Assembly (NCBI GenBank): GCA_964473355.1
Contig: CAYYOS010000008.1
Span: 1-32,541, forward strand
Direction: 5' to 3'
Source of the DNA: CAYYOS01 sp964473355
Lineage (GTDB): Bacteria; Pseudomonadota; Gammaproteobacteria; Burkholderiales; REEB80
DNA: 32,541 nucleotides
Below the pieces are notes generated by a model, which saw only the letters and a list, made by a program, of their open reading frames with translations, made no database searches and had not been told where the DNA came from. Below are positions 16,936 through 25,831 of this stretch, piece after piece. The translations under genes were made by a program, and so were the position numbers. Numbering within the stretch: the first letter of the stretch is position 1; each line of letters opens with the position of its first letter.

Positions 16936-17964
16936 CTAAACCGGGTAAGGTAAATTTCGTATGGCCAGCGTCGGGCCGGTGAGTGATTGCCAGTGGATAG
17001 TTTGCGTGGCAGCGCTGGCTATTTGAATAGATGCCAGCAGCGAATAGCTACCGCTAGGTGAAAGTGCAGCGTTAACGATCATGCCACTGGCTTGCTCACC
17101 TAAATCAGCGCTATATAAGGCATCCCCAGCGGCGGGCGCATCATTACTTTGTAAATCCGCGAGGTACAGTCTGCGTTTTAACTTACCTAAATACTGGGTA
17201 CGGGCCACAATTTCTTGGCCGGTATAACACCCTTTTTTAAAATCTACGCCTCCAATTAATTCGAAATTAACCATTTGCGGCACAAATTGGTCTTGCGTGG
17301 CGGTACGAATAATCGGAAGCCCTGCCTGAATATTTAGCCACGACCAAACATGCTGACCTACCGGTTGTGCATGCGCCGCGAGCTTTTGCCAGATTCCCGG
17401 CGCAGCTTGCACCGGGGCGATAACTTCAAAGCGCTGCGGTGCTAGACGGATGAGCGTAAGTTCATCCTTACTGCGTACCGCGAGGTCCTCTGCCAATCCG
17501 CCTGGAAAAATGTCGCAAGCGGCGGCTTCGGCGTTGCTACCCGCGACACCTAAGCGCACGTAGTCGTCGCTTTTGTCTTGCAGCAGAACTTTGGCACGCA
17601 ATACGAACATGCTTAGGCGTTTTTGTACAGAAGGCGCTACCTCCGCCGGTATCTGCAAAAAATAATCGGAGCCAGTCTGCCATACTAAAAAATTAGCGAG
17701 CAATCTGCCTTTAGGCGAGCAATAGCCACTGTATTGCGCGCGCTCATGGCTTATTTTATTGATATCATTGGTGAATTGGCCTTGCAGAAAGGATCCGGCG
17801 TCAACGCCTGACGCCGCGATAAGCGCGAAGTCGCTTAAATCTGTAAGGATGGTTGAATTTTGTGCCGCCGCCAACTCGTTCTGCAATGCAGAAAAATGCA
17901 GCTCGCCATCCAAACTAAAGGTAGCACCCGCTTCTATTAAATAATTCTGCCAAGTAGAATTCAT
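16936..17964 (-). CDS. ygfZ: Folate-binding Fe-S cluster maintenance protein YgfZ
   Basis: A GcvT-like tetrahydrofolate-binding protein of 342 residues that helps repair or assemble certain Fe-S enzymes. The diagnostic motif KGCYTGQEIVAR is present with the conserved cysteine C246. Upstream segments FLQGQFTNDI and YSGYCSPKGRLLANF also fit the family. It starts with ATG at 17964, only 28 bases from the divergent ygfX-like gene, so both promoters must overlap in or extend into the other gene. In gammaproteobacteria sdhE and ygfX adjoin ygfZ; here ygfX is adjacent but sdhE is absent. Confidence 0.95.
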   Translation of the reverse strand: MNSTWQNYLIEAGATFSLDGELHFSALQNELAAAQNSTILTDLSDFALIAASGVDAGSFLQGQFTNDINKISHERAQYSGYCSPKGRLLANFLVWQTGSDYFLQIPAEVAPSVQKRLSMFVLRAKVLLQDKSDDYVRLGVAGSNAEAAACDIFPGGLAEDLAVRSKDELTLIRLAPQRFEVIAPVQAAPGIWQKLAAHAQPVGQHVWSWLNIQAGLPIIRTATQDQFVPQMVNFELIGGVDFKKGCYTGQEIVARTQYLGKLKRRLYLADLQSNDAPAAGDALYSADLGEQASGMIVNAALSPSGSYSLLASIQIASAATQTIHWQSLTGPTLAIRNLPYPV

Positions 17965-17992
17965 CTTCTATTCAAAATAGCTTAAGTTTACC

Positions 17993-18427
17993 TTGTTTAT
18001 TCCACTGCGTCCCTCGGTCACGCTTTCTGTGCTGCTTATGCTAATGCACGGCTTAAGTTTGGTCGGCATGCTATTTGTTCCCGTTTTCTGGCCAGTTAAG
18101 GCCGTTTTCGGCGTAGCGCTAATAGGAAGTCTAATTTATTACCTGCGCCGCCATGCTTGGCTACGCTCCAATAAATCCATTATTGAAGTAGAAATTAAAC
18201 CGGATTGTGCCTGTGCTATTCGCACCCTAATGGGAGAATGGCACCGCGGCATATTACTACCGGCCACATTTATCACGCCCTATCTCGTAATTTTAACTCT
18301 TGCGCTAGATGATCGCCGGGCGCGGCTGGCGGTAGTTATATTTGCGGATGCGATAGACGCCGAACGCTTTAGAGAACTCCGCGTGCTCTTAAAATGGAAA
18401 TGCGGGAAACTATTAACTCGGATTTAA
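17993..18427 (+). CDS. YgfX/CptA-like membrane protein
   Basis: A 144-residue protein with two hydrophobic segments near the N-terminus (about residues 10-31 and 34-50) and a soluble C-terminus that ends [19 protein letters not shown], as in the YgfX/CptA family (DUF1434). E. coli YgfX has been reported as an inner-membrane toxin-like partner of SdhE that affects cell-division and cytoskeletal proteins; no such role can be assumed here. The start is TTG at 17993 after an in-frame stop, with a weak ribosome binding site; an ATG at codon 16 is an alternative. Its 3' end overlaps the convergent nadB by 15 bases. Confidence 0.7.
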   Translation: MFIPLRPSVTLSVLLMLMHGLSLVGMLFVPVFWPVKAVFGVALIGSLIYYLRRHAWLRSNKSIIEVEIKPDCACAIRTLMGEWHRGILLPATFITPYLVILTLALDDRRARLAVVIFADAIDAERFRELRVLLKWKCGKLLTRI

Positions 18428-19987
18428 AATGGTGTTCAACGCCTCGCGCGTAAGCTCCGGGTAATCGCGGCTGAAGTGTAAGCCTCGGCTCTCGCGCCGA
18501 AGCAGCGCACTTTGCACGATGAGTTCTGCCACCATCGCCAAGTTGCGTAGTTCCAGTAAATCATTGCTGACTCGGAAGTTCCGGTAGTACTCGGTAATCT
18601 CCTCCTGCAACAAATTGATACGATGTTGCGCTCGTTGTAAACGTTTGTTGGTGCGCACAATGCCGACGTAATCCCACATGAAGCGGCGAAGCTCATCCCA
18701 ATTGTGAGAAATGACAATTTCTTCGTCGGCATCTGTGACTCGGCTTTCATCCCACTCTGCCACGGCGGGCACCCTGATTTCTGTTTGGGTCAAAATATCC
18801 TCGCAGGCTGCGTCAGAAAATACCAGACACTCGAGCAGGGAGTTACTTGCCAGGCGATTGGCGCCGTGCAATCCCGTATGCGCGACTTCGCCGATTGCGT
18901 ATAACCCAGTGAGTCCCGTGCGGCCCTTTAAGTCCGTAGCTAGCCCACCACAGCTATAGTGCGCAGCTGGCACTACCGGAATAGGCTCCTTGCTAATGTC
19001 TATGCCGAGCTCCAGGCAGCGCGCATAAATGGTCGGGAAGTGCTCAACGAGAAATTTTTTTGGCTGGTGGGAAATATCCAAGTAAACACAATCATGGCCG
19101 CGTTTTTTCATTTCAAAATCGATAGCACGAGCGACAATGTCGCGGGGCGCTAATTCTGCACGAGCATCATGCGTCGGCATAAACCGTGTGCCGTCACGCA
19201 ATTTTAAAATGCCGCCTTCACCGCGTACTGCCTCGGTAATTAAAAATGATTTAGCTTGCGGATGATACAAACAGGTGGGATGAAATTGAATAAACTCCAT
19301 ATTCGCCACCGGGCAGCCGGCACGCCAGCCCATGGCGATGCCGTCCCCCGTCGCCACATCCGGGTTGCTGGTATAAAGATAAACCTTACCCGCGCCCCCC
19401 GTTGCTAGCACGGTTTGTTGCGCTGCCAGCGCTTCTACTTTGCCGGATAGTATGTTTAGAACGTATGCACCCCAACAGCGCCCCTCGCTGGAGCGATCTT
19501 TAGCGGCGGTAATCAGATCGACTGCAATATGCTGCGTGAGGACGGTGATCTGGGGGTGTGCGAGCACACGCTCTGAAAGCGCTAGCTGAATCGCCCAGCC
19601 CGTGGCATCCGCCGCATGAATCACGCGGCGATGACTATGACCGCCTTCGCGAGTTAAATGATAGCCGGTTTCGCTGGAAGCATCGGTAGTAAAGGCGACG
19701 CCCTGTTGAATTAACCATGCGATGGCTGCTGGGCCCCGCTCGACGGCAAACTGTACTACCTCAGTATCACATAGCCCCGCGCCGGCAATTAGGGTATCTT
19801 GCACATGAGACGCCACTGAGTCTTCGGAGGCCAATACCGCTGCGATTCCCCCCTGCGCCCAAATACTTGCCCCAGCCAGAAGCTGCTGCTTGGTAACCAA
19901 TGCGACGCGCTTAGCATCGGCCAATTTTAATGCCAGGCTCATGCCGGCCAGGCCGCTACCAATAATTATGACGTCAAATGTAAGCAG
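18413..19987 (-). CDS. nadB: L-aspartate oxidase, apparent non-AUG start
   Basis: FAD enzyme that oxidises L-aspartate to iminoaspartate for NAD synthesis. The first ATG (19942) falls inside the FAD-binding motif, so the true start must be upstream. In the same frame the sequence reads back through [13 protein letters not shown] to CTG at 19987 and ATT at 19990, with a stop at 20009-20011 and no ATG, GTG or TTG between. With CTG the protein is 524 residues and begins M-L-T-F-D-V, the normal offset for NadB. Other motifs are [41 protein letters not shown] and [13 protein letters not shown]. It diverges from rpoE, the usual arrangement in beta- and gammaproteobacteria. Confidence 0.95.
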   Translation of the reverse strand: MLTFDVIIIGSGLAGMSLALKLADAKRVALVTKQQLLAGASIWAQGGIAAVLASEDSVASHVQDTLIAGAGLCDTEVVQFAVERGPAAIAWLIQQGVAFTTDASSETGYHLTREGGHSHRRVIHAADATGWAIQLALSERVLAHPQITVLTQHIAVDLITAAKDRSSEGRCWGAYVLNILSGKVEALAAQQTVLATGGAGKVYLYTSNPDVATGDGIAMGWRAGCPVANMEFIQFHPTCLYHPQAKSFLITEAVRGEGGILKLRDGTRFMPTHDARAELAPRDIVARAIDFEMKKRGHDCVYLDISHQPKKFLVEHFPTIYARCLELGIDISKEPIPVVPAAHYSCGGLATDLKGRTGLTGLYAIGEVAHTGLHGANRLASNSLLECLVFSDAACEDILTQTEIRVPAVAEWDESRVTDADEEIVISHNWDELRRFMWDYVGIVRTNKRLQRAQHRINLLQEEITEYYRNFRVSNDLLELRNLAMVAELIVQSALLRRESRGLHFSRDYPELTREALNTILNPS

Positions 19988-20017
19988 AATTTTTCTCGAT
20001 TTTTGCGCTTAGCTTAT

Positions 20018-20045
20018 GAACTATTAATTTCCGAAGCGGTCTTCC
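20018..20045 (+). promoter_or_regulatory. Possible sigma-E (RpoE) type promoter upstream of rpoE
   Basis: GAACTA (20018-20023) and TCTTCC (20040-20045) are separated by 16 bases, close to the RpoE/AlgU pattern GAACTT-N16-TCTRA. It lies in the 220-base nadB-rpoE intergenic region, where autoregulation is expected. A sigma-70-like TTGAAA (20092-20097) lies nearer the gene with a poor -10. Confidence 0.4.
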
Positions 20046-20207
20046 AGCTATGGAAACGCTACCCCCGGAATCTACGACTCACGATATACTGTTGAAATTA
20101 TTTTGGGTACTAGGTAATTATCGCGGCCCAATGCATTTTACATCAGCGACCGGGCTGTAATAAAAAAATCAGCGCGGCATTGTCCAAGAGTCAGGGAGTA
20201 GTGCCCT

Positions 20208-20807
20208 ATGGGTGATCGGGAAATCGATCAAGAGTTGGTAGAACGTGCGCAGCGTGGCGACAAGCACGCCTTTGAGCTTCTGGTGGTGAAGTATCAGCGA
20301 CGGCTAGGGCGATTGCTATCACGTTTTATACGTGATCCTGCGGAAATCGAAGACGTTGCCCAAGAGGCGTTTATTAAAGCTTATCGAGCATTGCCTTCTT
20401 TTCGCGGCGACAGCGCGTTTTATACTTGGCTTTATCGGATTGGTATTAATACTGCTAAAAATTATTTGGTGGCGCTCGGTCGACGTGCGCCTACGACCAC
20501 CGAATTTAATAACGAAGAGGCGGAAAATTTTGATAGCGGTGGGCAGTTACACGATAACAGCACACCCGAACACGAGCTGATGACTAAGCAGATTGCAGGT
20601 ACAGTTAATGGAGCTGTGCAAGCGCTTCCCGAAGATCTGCGTACCGCCATCACCTTGCGTGAGATTGATGGCCTAAGCTATGAGGAAATTGCAACGATTA
20701 TGAACTGTCCTATCGGCACCATACGGTCGCGCATCTTCCGGGCGCGTGAAGCCATTGCCGAGCAACTACGTCCCCTACTGGAGACGACTCAAGACAAAAG
20801 GTGGTAA
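20208..20807 (+). CDS. rpoE: Envelope-stress sigma factor RpoE/AlgU
   Basis: ECF sigma factor of 199 residues controlling the envelope stress response. It starts MGDREIDQELVERAQRGDK, the standard AlgU/RpoE N-terminus. Region 2 shows DVAQEAFIKAYRALPSFRGD and FYTWLYRIGINTAKN; region 4 shows LPEDLRTAITLREIDGLSYE and the helix-turn-helix CPIGTIRSRIFRARE. The ATG follows GGGAG by nine bases, and AGGG (20193-20196) could pair with CCCT (20204-20207), partly hiding the ribosome binding site. It is followed two bases later by its anti-sigma factor, so sigma activity should be set by RseA/RseB. Confidence 0.98.
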   Translation: MGDREIDQELVERAQRGDKHAFELLVVKYQRRLGRLLSRFIRDPAEIEDVAQEAFIKAYRALPSFRGDSAFYTWLYRIGINTAKNYLVALGRRAPTTTEFNNEEAENFDSGGQLHDNSTPEHELMTKQIAGTVNGAVQALPEDLRTAITLREIDGLSYEEIATIMNCPIGTIRSRIFRAREAIAEQLRPLLETTQDKRW

Positions 20808-20809
20808 GG

Positions 20810-21325
20810 ATGAATAAAGATATTTCCGCATTAATGGACGGCGAATTAGAGGAAAGCTTGGCGCCCACGGTATTTAATCAATTGCAACGGGCGGACGCAG
20901 AGGCAGCTTGGCGCACTTACCATCTAATCGGTGATGTATTAAAAGGCTACCCACCCATTTTTTCCGACATTGGGACCAAAGTCGCCGAACGACTGGCAGA
21001 CGAGCCTACCATACTGGCCCCGAAGACCCGCAGAATAAAAAACATGCCGATTGCAGCTATTGGCGCAGCCGCTTCCCTGGCCGCAGTGGCGTTTGTTGGT
21101 TGGGTGGCGCTGCAGACGAATGTGGGAAATGTAAACGATGCGCTGATCGCCTCCAATTATAAATTTTTACGAAGTGTAGCGACGCAGCATAAGCCCGATG
21201 CTATTTCCGCCGACGTCAACCCGTATTTGCTCGCGCACCAAGAATTCTCCCCCAGTACCAATATGCATGGCGTCGGCCCTTATCTGCGCACAGTCTCAGA
21301 AGTAGAACAAGGCGTGGCTCGATGA
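20810..21325 (+). CDS. rseA: Anti-sigma-E factor RseA/MucA
   Basis: Single-pass inner-membrane anti-sigma factor. I chose ATG 20810 (171 residues) because AGGTGG (20799-20804) lies five bases before it and the protein then starts MNKDISALMDGELEE, as in the family; a GTG at 20801 would add three residues. The cytoplasmic sigma-binding domain is residues 1-70, with WRTYHLIGDVL as the conserved core. One transmembrane helix covers about 80-101, and the periplasmic tail should bind RseB and be cut by a site-1 protease. The tail motif NPYLLAHQEFSP is common in beta/gamma homologues. It overlaps rseB by ATGA. Confidence 0.92.
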   Translation: MNKDISALMDGELEESLAPTVFNQLQRADAEAAWRTYHLIGDVLKGYPPIFSDIGTKVAERLADEPTILAPKTRRIKNMPIAAIGAAASLAAVAFVGWVALQTNVGNVNDALIASNYKFLRSVATQHKPDAISADVNPYLLAHQEFSPSTNMHGVGPYLRTVSEVEQGVAR

Positions 21326-22278
21326 GAGGTTTAGTTTTAGCATTAACCTTAATAGCGAGTGGTTTACCTAACGCATTTGCCAATTCGGAGGCGGAGGCCT
21401 TTGCTTGGTTACAGACCATTGCCGCTGCGGCGCGGCAAATGACGTATAGCGGTACATTTGTGTACCGCTATGGCAATCGGATTGAAACTTCGCGTATCAT
21501 TCATGTGGCCGACATAAATGGTGAGCATGAAAAACTTCAGGCGCTGGACGGCACGCCTAGGGAAATTATTCGTAACAACGAAGAAGTATTTTGCTACACC
21601 CCCCGCAATAAAGCCCTCACTATTGAAAAACGCAAAGTTCGTAATGCGTTCCCCGGTCTGCCTTCTCCGCAGGCGCTCCCGGCGCTCTTGGAAAATTATA
21701 TTATTAAGAAAGGTGAGCCGGAACGGGTGGGCGGCTATGAATGTCAAGTCGTAATTTTGCAGCCTAAAGACGCCTTCCGTTACGGGCATAAGTTTTGGGC
21801 AGACAGCAAGACAGGGCTGCTGATTAAAGCCAGCATGTTTAATGACCAGAATCAAATGATAGATCAGTTCATGTTTACCCAGTTGACCATAGGCGGCCCG
21901 GTCGATATGGAACTATTGAAGCCACAAATAGAAGGCTCGGAAATTATTCAGTTACCCAACCTCGATAGCGGCCCGGGCGGCGACAGTGGTTGGATGGTGA
22001 AACAACTCCCCTCGGGCTTTAAAAAAATTATGGAAACGCGGCGTATGATGCCGCGCAAGAATGCGCCTATTAGCCATATGGTTTTTTCCGATGGCCTTGC
22101 CGCGGTGTCGGTATTTATAGAGCCGACTAATAACGCGAGATCCGTTCAAGGCTTAAAAAGTCAGGGTGCGATGAATGTGTACACCAAGGCGGCTGGAGAA
22201 CATCAGGTGACGATTGTAGGTGAGGTTCCCTTGGCAACAGTAATACAAATGGGTAACTCTATCAGCAGGCTCAAGTAG
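21322..22278 (+). CDS. rseB: Periplasmic sigma-E regulator RseB/MucB
   Basis: Periplasmic protein of 318 residues that binds RseA and shields it from proteolysis, releasing it on envelope or lipid stress. The signal peptide is residues 1-20, ending NAFA. The lipid-sensing LolA-like domain includes MTYSGTFVYRYGNRIETSRI, YECQVVILQPKDAFRYGHKFW and TGLLIKASMFN. The smaller C-terminal domain starts near WMVKQLPSGFKK and ends with VTIVGEVPLATVIQMGNSI. The ATGA overlap with rseA implies coupled synthesis. No mucC/rseC gene lies between this gene and mucD, unlike in Pseudomonas. Confidence 0.94.
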   Translation: MRGLVLALTLIASGLPNAFANSEAEAFAWLQTIAAAARQMTYSGTFVYRYGNRIETSRIIHVADINGEHEKLQALDGTPREIIRNNEEVFCYTPRNKALTIEKRKVRNAFPGLPSPQALPALLENYIIKKGEPERVGGYECQVVILQPKDAFRYGHKFWADSKTGLLIKASMFNDQNQMIDQFMFTQLTIGGPVDMELLKPQIEGSEIIQLPNLDSGPGGDSGWMVKQLPSGFKKIMETRRMMPRKNAPISHMVFSDGLAAVSVFIEPTNNARSVQGLKSQGAMNVYTKAAGEHQVTIVGEVPLATVIQMGNSISRLK

Positions 22279-22318
22279 TGCTCTTAGTTCTCTGTTAATT
22301 TAAATAAGGTGCGTGGAA

Positions 22319-23710
22319 ATGTTAAAACGTGTAATCACTGTCTTCTCATTTTTTGTCTTAACCCTCCCGGTTCAGGCCAGGGACTTGCCAGACTTTACCG
22401 AGCTTGTCGAGCGTCACGGCCCAGCCGTTGTTAACATTAGTACTACCCAAACGGTGCGGCGCGAGGCGACGCCGCAAATACCTAACCTTCCCGAGAACGA
22501 CCCTTTTTATGACTTCTTCCGGCGCTTCATGCCACCGGGGGGCGGGCGCCCACGCGAATTTGAGGCGAAGTCATTAGGCTCGGGTTTCATCATCAGCAGC
22601 GATGGCTACATCATGACTAACGCGCATGTGGTAGATTCGGCGGATGAAGTGACCGTGCGCCTAATCGATAAGCGCGAATTTAAAGCTAAAGTTATCGGCA
22701 GCGACAAACGAACCGATATTGCCTTGATTAAAATCACCGCCGGCAATTTGCCTAAGGTCAACTTGGGGGACCCAAATCGGCTCAGGGTAGGTGAGTGGGT
22801 AGCCGCTATAGGCTCGCCGTTCGGCTTTGAAAATAGTGTGACCGCGGGCATCGTTAGCGCTAAAGGCCGCGCTCTGCCGGACGACAGCTACGTGCCATTC
22901 ATTCAGACCGATGTAGCAATTAACCCCGGGAATTCCGGCGGGCCATTGTTTAGTTTGCAAGGAGAAGTGGTCGGTATTAATTCGCAAATATACAGCCGCA
23001 CCGGCGGTTTTATGGGCTTGTCCTTCGCTATTCCCATTGATGTTGCGATGGACGTGGTGAACCAATTAAAGAGCGCTGGGAAAGTGAGCCGCGGTTGGCT
23101 GGGTGTGGTGATACAACCCTTAACCCGCGATCTAGCCGAATCATTTGGCCTCTCAACCGCGGCAGGCGCGTTAATTGCGGATGTTACGCGCGGCAGTCCG
23201 GCGGACCGCGCGGGGCTAGAAGCGAGCGACGTAATTTTAAAATTTGATGGTAAAACGATTCAAGAATCCTACGAGTTGCCGCGCTTGGTTGGTTCAACCA
23301 AGGCCGGTAAAAACGTGATACTGCAGGTGTGGCGCAAGGGCGCTCTGCGGGATATTAACCTGACCATTGGTGAGTTACCCGCCGAAAAGGCGGCGCAACG
23401 TCCAGATTCGGCGGGCAGTCCGAAAACGGCAAATCGCGCTGGACTAGTGTTGAGTGAACTAAGCCCGGCACAAAAGCAGCAGTTACGTATTGAAGGTGGC
23501 GTCTTGATAGAAGATGCGCAAGGGGCGGCAGCGCGTTCCGGCGTGCGCCGCGGCGACGTGATTTTAGCTATAAATAACACCGACATACGCAGCGTCGATC
23601 AGGTTAATCGGCTATTAAATGAATTGGTCCCGGGGCGCAGCGTGGCAATGTTAATTAAACGTGGTGAGACCGCCTTGTACGTTCCGCTGCGAATTGAGGC
23701 GCCGAAATAA
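22319..23710 (+). CDS. mucD: Periplasmic serine endoprotease MucD (DegP/DegQ family)
   Basis: HtrA-type protease and chaperone of 463 residues that clears misfolded envelope proteins and usually dampens the sigma-E response. I prefer ATG 22319 over GTG 22313 because AAGGTG (22306-22311) lies seven bases before it. The signal peptide covers residues 1-20 (cut after PVQA). The catalytic triad is H103 (TNAHVV), D133 (DIALIKI) and S206 (PGNSGGPL). Two PDZ domains follow, one around RGWLGVVIQPL and DVTRGSPADRAGL, the other around QGAAARSGVRRGDVILAINN. It is the last gene of the rpoE unit; a strong terminator lies 38 bases after the stop. Confidence 0.96.
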   Translation: MLKRVITVFSFFVLTLPVQARDLPDFTELVERHGPAVVNISTTQTVRREATPQIPNLPENDPFYDFFRRFMPPGGGRPREFEAKSLGSGFIISSDGYIMTNAHVVDSADEVTVRLIDKREFKAKVIGSDKRTDIALIKITAGNLPKVNLGDPNRLRVGEWVAAIGSPFGFENSVTAGIVSAKGRALPDDSYVPFIQTDVAINPGNSGGPLFSLQGEVVGINSQIYSRTGGFMGLSFAIPIDVAMDVVNQLKSAGKVSRGWLGVVIQPLTRDLAESFGLSTAAGALIADVTRGSPADRAGLEASDVILKFDGKTIQESYELPRLVGSTKAGKNVILQVWRKGALRDINLTIGELPAEKAAQRPDSAGSPKTANRAGLVLSELSPAQKQQLRIEGGVLIEDAQGAAARSGVRRGDVILAINNTDIRSVDQVNRLLNELVPGRSVAMLIKRGETALYVPLRIEAPK

Positions 23711-23748
23711 TGCTTTTGTAACTAAAAATCCGCTAAAATTCACGTTTT

Positions 23749-23773
23749 AAAGGGCACTACCGTGCCCTTTTTG
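23749..23773 (+). terminator. Rho-independent terminator after mucD
   Basis: AAAGGGCAC (23749-23757) pairs perfectly with GTGCCCTTT (23762-23770) around the loop TACC, followed by more T bases. It should end rpoE-rseA-rseB-mucD transcripts and separate them from lepA. Confidence 0.92.
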
Positions 23774-23785
23774 TTAAATATGGTG

Positions 23786-23912
23786 TCGCTAGAACCCGGG
23801 TCTCTACCGGGCGACTTCCTGCAAACATTGTTGTTCGTACATAACCGCTCGGCGAGACAAGCAGGCCAAGTGGCCCAGTTTGAAAAAGGCAATAGGCGTG
23901 AATTTAATTCGT
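23786..23912 (+). repeat. Copy A of a duplicated lepA-upstream sequence
   Basis: This 127-base segment aligns at roughly 75-80% identity with 23923-24045. It ends with GTGAATTTAATTCGT, the first five codons of lepA, exactly at the N-gap. It carries no gene of its own. It is probably the end of one contig. Confidence 0.85.
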
Positions 23913-23922
23913 NNNNNNNNNN
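23913..23922. other. Assembly gap (10 N) between mucD and lepA
   Basis: Ten N bases of placeholder size. Both flanks are homologous to each other right up to the gap edges, which suggests overlapping contig ends that were not merged. Confidence 0.95.
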
Positions 23923-24045
23923 TCGCGGGAACCCGCGTCTGACCTGATGATGTCCTACAAACCTCGTTGTTCATACCTACCGCTCGGTAAGCGAAGCACG
24001 AAATGACCCAGTATAAAAGGCCATACAGGCGTGAATTTAATTCGT
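23923..24045 (+). repeat. Copy B of the duplicated lepA-upstream sequence
   Basis: This 123-base segment begins at the first base after the N-gap (TCGCGGGAACCCG, against TCGCTAGAACCCG in copy A) and runs into the intact lepA start. Shared blocks include GTTGTTC, ACCGCTCGG and AGGCGTGAATTTAATTCGT. A short TACCG/CGGTA dyad lies at 23979-23990. No clear promoter could be fixed. Confidence 0.85.
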
Positions 24046-25824
24046 AATTTTTCCATTATTGCCCATATTGACCATGGTAAATCGACTTTGGCCGATCGCA
24101 TTATCCAGCGCTGCGGCGGTTTGGCCCAGCGCGAAATGCAAGCCCAGGTATTGGATTCCATGGCGCTGGAGCGAGAGCGTGGTATTACCATAAAGGCGCA
24201 AACGGCAGCGCTGGAGTACAGCGCGCAAAATGGTTTGATTTACCAATTCAATCTAATTGATACCCCCGGTCACGTCGATTTTTCATATGAAGTGTCGCGG
24301 TCCCTGGCGGCTTGCGAGGGGGCGCTTTTAGTCGTAGATGCATCTCAGGGGGTGGAGGCGCAAAGCGTCGCGAATTGCTACACCGCCACTGAGCAAGGCG
24401 TTGAAGTTATCCCGGTGCTTAATAAAATTGACTTGCCTTCCGCTGAACCCGAGCGAGTGATTACAGAAATAGAGGATATCATCGGTATTGACGCGCAAAA
24501 CGCAATTCGCGCGAGTGCCAAGACCGGAGATGGGGTGGATGATATATTGGAGGCCATCATTACGCGTATTCCGGCACCGCGCGGTGATATAAGCAAACCA
24601 CTAAAAGCCTTAATTATTGATTCTTGGTTCGATAACTATGTGGGCGTGGTAATGTTAGTGCGGATTGTGGATGGCATACTCGCGCCTAAGCAGCGCATTG
24701 TATTTATGGCGACCGGTTCGGCTTATCTGTGTGAGGCGGTGGGGGTATTCACGCCCAAAGCTAAGAACAAAGCAACCCTAAGTGCGGGAGAAGTAGGTTT
24801 CGTAACGGCGGGCATCAAGGAACTAAAATCCGCAAAAGTGGGCGATACCATCACCTTAGCGGATAACCCGGCGGCCAAACCCTTACCTGGTTTTAAGGAA
24901 ATAAAGCCGCAGGTGTTTGCTGGCCTCTACCCGGTTGAATCCAATCAATACGACGCTCTGCGTGACGCCTTGGAAAAATTAAAGCTAAACGACGCCTCAC
25001 TGCAGTATGAGCCCGAAACATCGCAGGCCTTAGGTTTCGGTTTTCGTTGCGGGTTCTTAGGCTTACTGCATATGGAAATTGTTCAGGAGCGCCTAGAGCG
25101 GGAATATCATTTGGAATTAATCACCACTGCACCCACGGTTGTCTATCAAATCATGCTCAAGGATGGTAGTCAGATTGAGATCGATAACCCGGCAAAATTG
25201 CCCGACGCGTCACGGGTAGAAGAAACTCGCGAACCCATTATTACTTCGACCATTCTTGTGCCCCAAGACTACGTGGGCGCGGTAATTACCCTGTGCACGC
25301 AAAAGCGAGGCGTGCAGCGCAATATGCAATACTTGGGGCGGCAAGTTCGGCTTACCTATGAAATGCCCCTAAATGAAGTAGTGATGGATTTTTTTGATAA
25401 GTTGAAATCGGCGAGCCGAGGATTCGCTTCGGTTGACTATGAGTTTAAAGAATATCGCAATTCAGATTTGGTTAAACTGGATATCTTAATTAACGGCGAC
25501 AAAGTCGATGCGTTGTCTTTAATTGTGCATCGCAACAACAGCCAGTTTCGTGGCCGGGAATTGGCGGCGAAAATGCGTGAGCTAATCCCCCGGCAAATGT
25601 TTGACGTAGCGGTGCAAGCGGCGATAGGCGGGCACGTGATTGCGCGGGAAAACGTTAAGGCCTTGCGAAAAAACGTCTTAGCAAAATGCTATGGCGGCGA
25701 TATTTCACGAAAACGCAAGTTATTGGAAAAACAAAAAGCCGGTAAAAAACGCATGAAACAAGTAGGTAATGTAGAAATTCCACAGGAGGCGTTTTTGGCC
25801 ATTTTACAAGTAGATAGCAAATAG
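24031..25824 (+). CDS. lepA: Elongation factor 4 (LepA), back-translocating GTPase
   Basis: Ribosome-associated translational GTPase of 597 residues, the normal family length. The start is GTG at 24031 ([19 protein letters not shown]). G motifs are AHIDHGKS (residues 11-18), DTPGH and [17 protein letters not shown] covers switch I and [20 protein letters not shown] leads into the LepA-specific C-terminal domain, which ends [20 protein letters not shown]. The Shine-Dalgarno signal is weak. It heads the long operon through nagZ and is seven bases from lepB. Conserved lepA-lepB linkage is usual. Confidence 0.98.
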   Translation: MNLIRNFSIIAHIDHGKSTLADRIIQRCGGLAQREMQAQVLDSMALERERGITIKAQTAALEYSAQNGLIYQFNLIDTPGHVDFSYEVSRSLAACEGALLVVDASQGVEAQSVANCYTATEQGVEVIPVLNKIDLPSAEPERVITEIEDIIGIDAQNAIRASAKTGDGVDDILEAIITRIPAPRGDISKPLKALIIDSWFDNYVGVVMLVRIVDGILAPKQRIVFMATGSAYLCEAVGVFTPKAKNKATLSAGEVGFVTAGIKELKSAKVGDTITLADNPAAKPLPGFKEIKPQVFAGLYPVESNQYDALRDALEKLKLNDASLQYEPETSQALGFGFRCGFLGLLHMEIVQERLEREYHLELITTAPTVVYQIMLKDGSQIEIDNPAKLPDASRVEETREPIITSTILVPQDYVGAVITLCTQKRGVQRNMQYLGRQVRLTYEMPLNEVVMDFFDKLKSASRGFASVDYEFKEYRNSDLVKLDILINGDKVDALSLIVHRNNSQFRGRELAAKMRELIPRQMFDVAVQAAIGGHVIARENVKALRKNVLAKCYGGDISRKRKLLEKQKAGKKRMKQVGNVEIPQEAFLAILQVDSK

Positions 25825-25831
25825 GGAGCCC

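Noticed and set aside
23762..23947. ORF between mucD and lepA running through the N-gap
   Set aside because: It spans unknown bases, starts inside the terminator hairpin and overlaps the duplicated lepA leader; no protein family is visible.
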